16,485 bases of DNA from Acidobacteriota bacterium (GTDB taxonomy: Bacteria > Acidobacteriota > Terriglobia > Acidiferrales > UBA7541), in assembly GCA_003131705.1 (NCBI GenBank), contig PKUY01000283.1, positions 1-16,485 of the forward strand, read 5' to 3'. Shown here piece by piece: positions 15,448-16,485 of this stretch (within the stretch, counting starts at the first letter, position 1; each line of letters begins with the position of its first letter). Below the pieces are notes generated by a model. That model did no database searches and had not been told where the DNA came from. It saw only the letters and a program-made list of their open reading frames with translations. The translations under genes and the position numbers were made by a program.

Positions 15448-16362
15448 ATGAATCGTTTCCGCGCGTGCGTTCGCCTATGCGCCGTGATTTCGTTGAACGG
15501 CTTCCTAGCCGCGATCGTTGCGGGCTGCAGCACACGGCGGACCGATACCATCGTGGTCGGCTCGAAGAATTTTCCTGAACAAGCGCTGCTCGGCGAAATT
15601 CTCGCGCAACACCTAGAAGCACGCACGCACCTCAAGGTGGAGCGACGTTTTTATCTGGCGGGCAGCTACATTTGCCAGCAGGCTTTGCTCGCCGGCCGCA
15701 TCGATACATACGTCGAATACACCGGGACGGCGCTGACCGCGATTTTGCACGATCCCATTGAGAGCGATCCCGATTCTGTGTTCGCGAAAGTACGGGCGGA
15801 GTACAAGAAGCGTTTCGGATTCGAAGTGATGCCTTCACTCGGATTCAACAACACGTTCGCAATCGTCATTCGCGGAGAGGATGCGCGCCGGCTAAATCTG
15901 AAGACCTTGAGTGACGCCGCCCATTACACTCCCCAATGGCGCGCGGGCTTCGGATACGAATTCATGGAGCGTCCCGATGGCTATCCCGACATGGCGCGAG
16001 TGTATGGTCTGCAATTCGCTGCGTCGCCACGGATTTTAGACCTGGGCCTGCTCTACCGCGCGCTACTGGAGAAACAAGTTGATCTCGTTGCCGGAAACTC
16101 GACCGATGGACTGCTCGCCGCACGCGATCTGGTGATTCTTGAAGACGACAAGCACTACTTTCCGCCGTATGAGGCCGTCCCCATCGTGCGTGAAAACCTG
16201 TTCACACAACATCCCGAGGTACGCACCGCAATCGCCGAGCTGACCGGAAAGATTTCCGACGTCGAAATGCAGAAAATGAATTACGCCGTGGAGGGAGAAA
16301 ATCAAGACGCGAGCGACGTAGCCCGGGAGTTCTTGCGCTCAAAAGGCATGGATCAGAAATAG
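15448..16362 (+). CDS. Osmoprotectant-binding lipoprotein (OpuAC-type)
   Basis: This is the substrate-binding component of the importer. The 304-residue product has a lipoprotein signal with lipobox IVAGC (lipidated Cys27), so it is membrane-anchored on the periplasmic side. The mature part matches the OpuAC-like fold. It has VVGSKNFPEQALLGEILAQ at the start of lobe 1, GRIDTYVEYTGTALTAIL near 78-95, a lobe 2 region with GFGYEFMERPDGYP, LGLLYRALLEKQVDLVAGNSTDGL, and the VILEDDKHYFPPYEAVPIV return strand. This order is typical of glycine betaine/choline/carnitine binding proteins. Aromatic residues suitable for a quaternary-amine cage are frequent, but I cannot assign the cage residues or the ligand. 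GAGG five bases before the ATG supports the start. It is the last gene of the plus-strand operon. Confidence 0.92.
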   Translation: MNRFRACVRLCAVISLNGFLAAIVAGCSTRRTDTIVVGSKNFPEQALLGEILAQHLEARTHLKVERRFYLAGSYICQQALLAGRIDTYVEYTGTALTAILHDPIESDPDSVFAKVRAEYKKRFGFEVMPSLGFNNTFAIVIRGEDARRLNLKTLSDAAHYTPQWRAGFGYEFMERPDGYPDMARVYGLQFAASPRILDLGLLYRALLEKQVDLVAGNSTDGLLAARDLVILEDDKHYFPPYEAVPIVRENLFTQHPEVRTAIAELTGKISDVEMQKMNYAVEGENQDASDVAREFLRSKGMDQK

Positions 16363-16373
16363 AGCTTGCGGAA

Positions 16374-16484
16374 TTATCTCCTCACACTTTTCAGCTTCTC
16401 CATCTCTTCCGTTAGATCGGAACGCGTAAGGAGACCCTTACGCAGGAGCAGACGCACGACGGCTTCCAGCGTTTCCTCTGTAGC
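16374..16484 (-). CDS. C-terminal end of an unrecognised protein (cut by window edge)
   Basis: On the minus strand an open frame enters from the window end and stops at TAA 16374-16376, giving 36 residues. It reads as a charged amphipathic helical tail with TEETLEAVVRLLLRKGLLT, then TRSDLTEEMEKLK and a final RR. The heptad-like pattern and high share of Glu, Lys and Leu look like real coding sequence, and it is convergent with the binding-protein gene across an 11-base gap, which is a natural gene arrangement. The family cannot be told from so short a tail. Confidence 0.55.
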   Translation of the reverse strand, partial: ATEETLEAVVRLLLRKGLLTRSDLTEEMEKLKSVRR

Positions 16485-16485
16485 C

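Noticed and set aside
1..16485. CRISPR arrays, insertion sequences with terminal repeats, riboswitches
   Set aside because: I looked for repeated spacer-type units, inverted-repeat-bounded transposases and known leader motifs and saw none.

Overview
The window looks like chromosomal DNA from a Gram-negative soil-type bacterium, most likely an acidobacterium. The reasons are GC-rich coding sequence, an envelope gene set with lipoproteins and RlpA, and the style of the tyrosine recombinase and of several secreted proteins. The lineage is an inference from protein style; no 16S or marker search was possible. All gene functions are assigned by reading motifs, without database searches.

Layout. 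(1) Bases 1-943 are the edge of an accessory region: the C-terminal part of a GDP-L-fucose synthase gene, then a 5'-truncated and frameshifted tyrosine recombinase remnant that ends 21 bases from the 3' end of a tRNA-Cys(GCA) gene on the minus strand (965-1039). This is the usual geometry of an old integration at a tRNA. (2) 1232-5354 holds DNA-maintenance and envelope genes: rmuC (+), then on the minus strand rlpA (DPBB + SPOR lipoprotein) followed by an unrecognised secreted protein. A rhomboid protease with an N-terminal zinc ribbon is divergent from rlpA, with overlapping promoters. (3) 5377-11465 is a long minus-strand block read as trpC-trpF-trpB-trpA, then scoA-scoB (3-oxoacid CoA-transferase), a 102-residue protein of unknown function, and pgsA (phosphatidylglycerophosphate synthase). 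The trp genes overlap or abut (1-8 bases) and have a good sigma70-type promoter overlapping the end of the preceding gene. trpE, trpG and trpD are not in the window. (4) 11462-13180 (minus) is the most unusual gene: a degenerate response-regulator receiver domain, one transmembrane segment, a coiled coil and a trypsin/HtrA-like serine protease domain in one polypeptide. (5) 13304-16362 (+) is a tight operon: a family-5 (UDGb-type) uracil-DNA glycosylase, followed with ATGA overlaps by the ATPase and permease of an osmoprotectant (glycine betaine/choline-type) ABC importer, then its lipoprotein binding protein. (6) 16374-16485 holds the C-terminal end of an unrecognised minus-strand gene.

Together the genes are mostly housekeeping (tryptophan synthesis, phospholipid synthesis, ketoacid CoA transfer, osmoprotection, DNA repair). 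The novelty is concentrated in the receiver-membrane-protease fusion and, to a lesser degree, in the tRNA-linked island edge, the glycosylase-transporter operon and two unassigned proteins.
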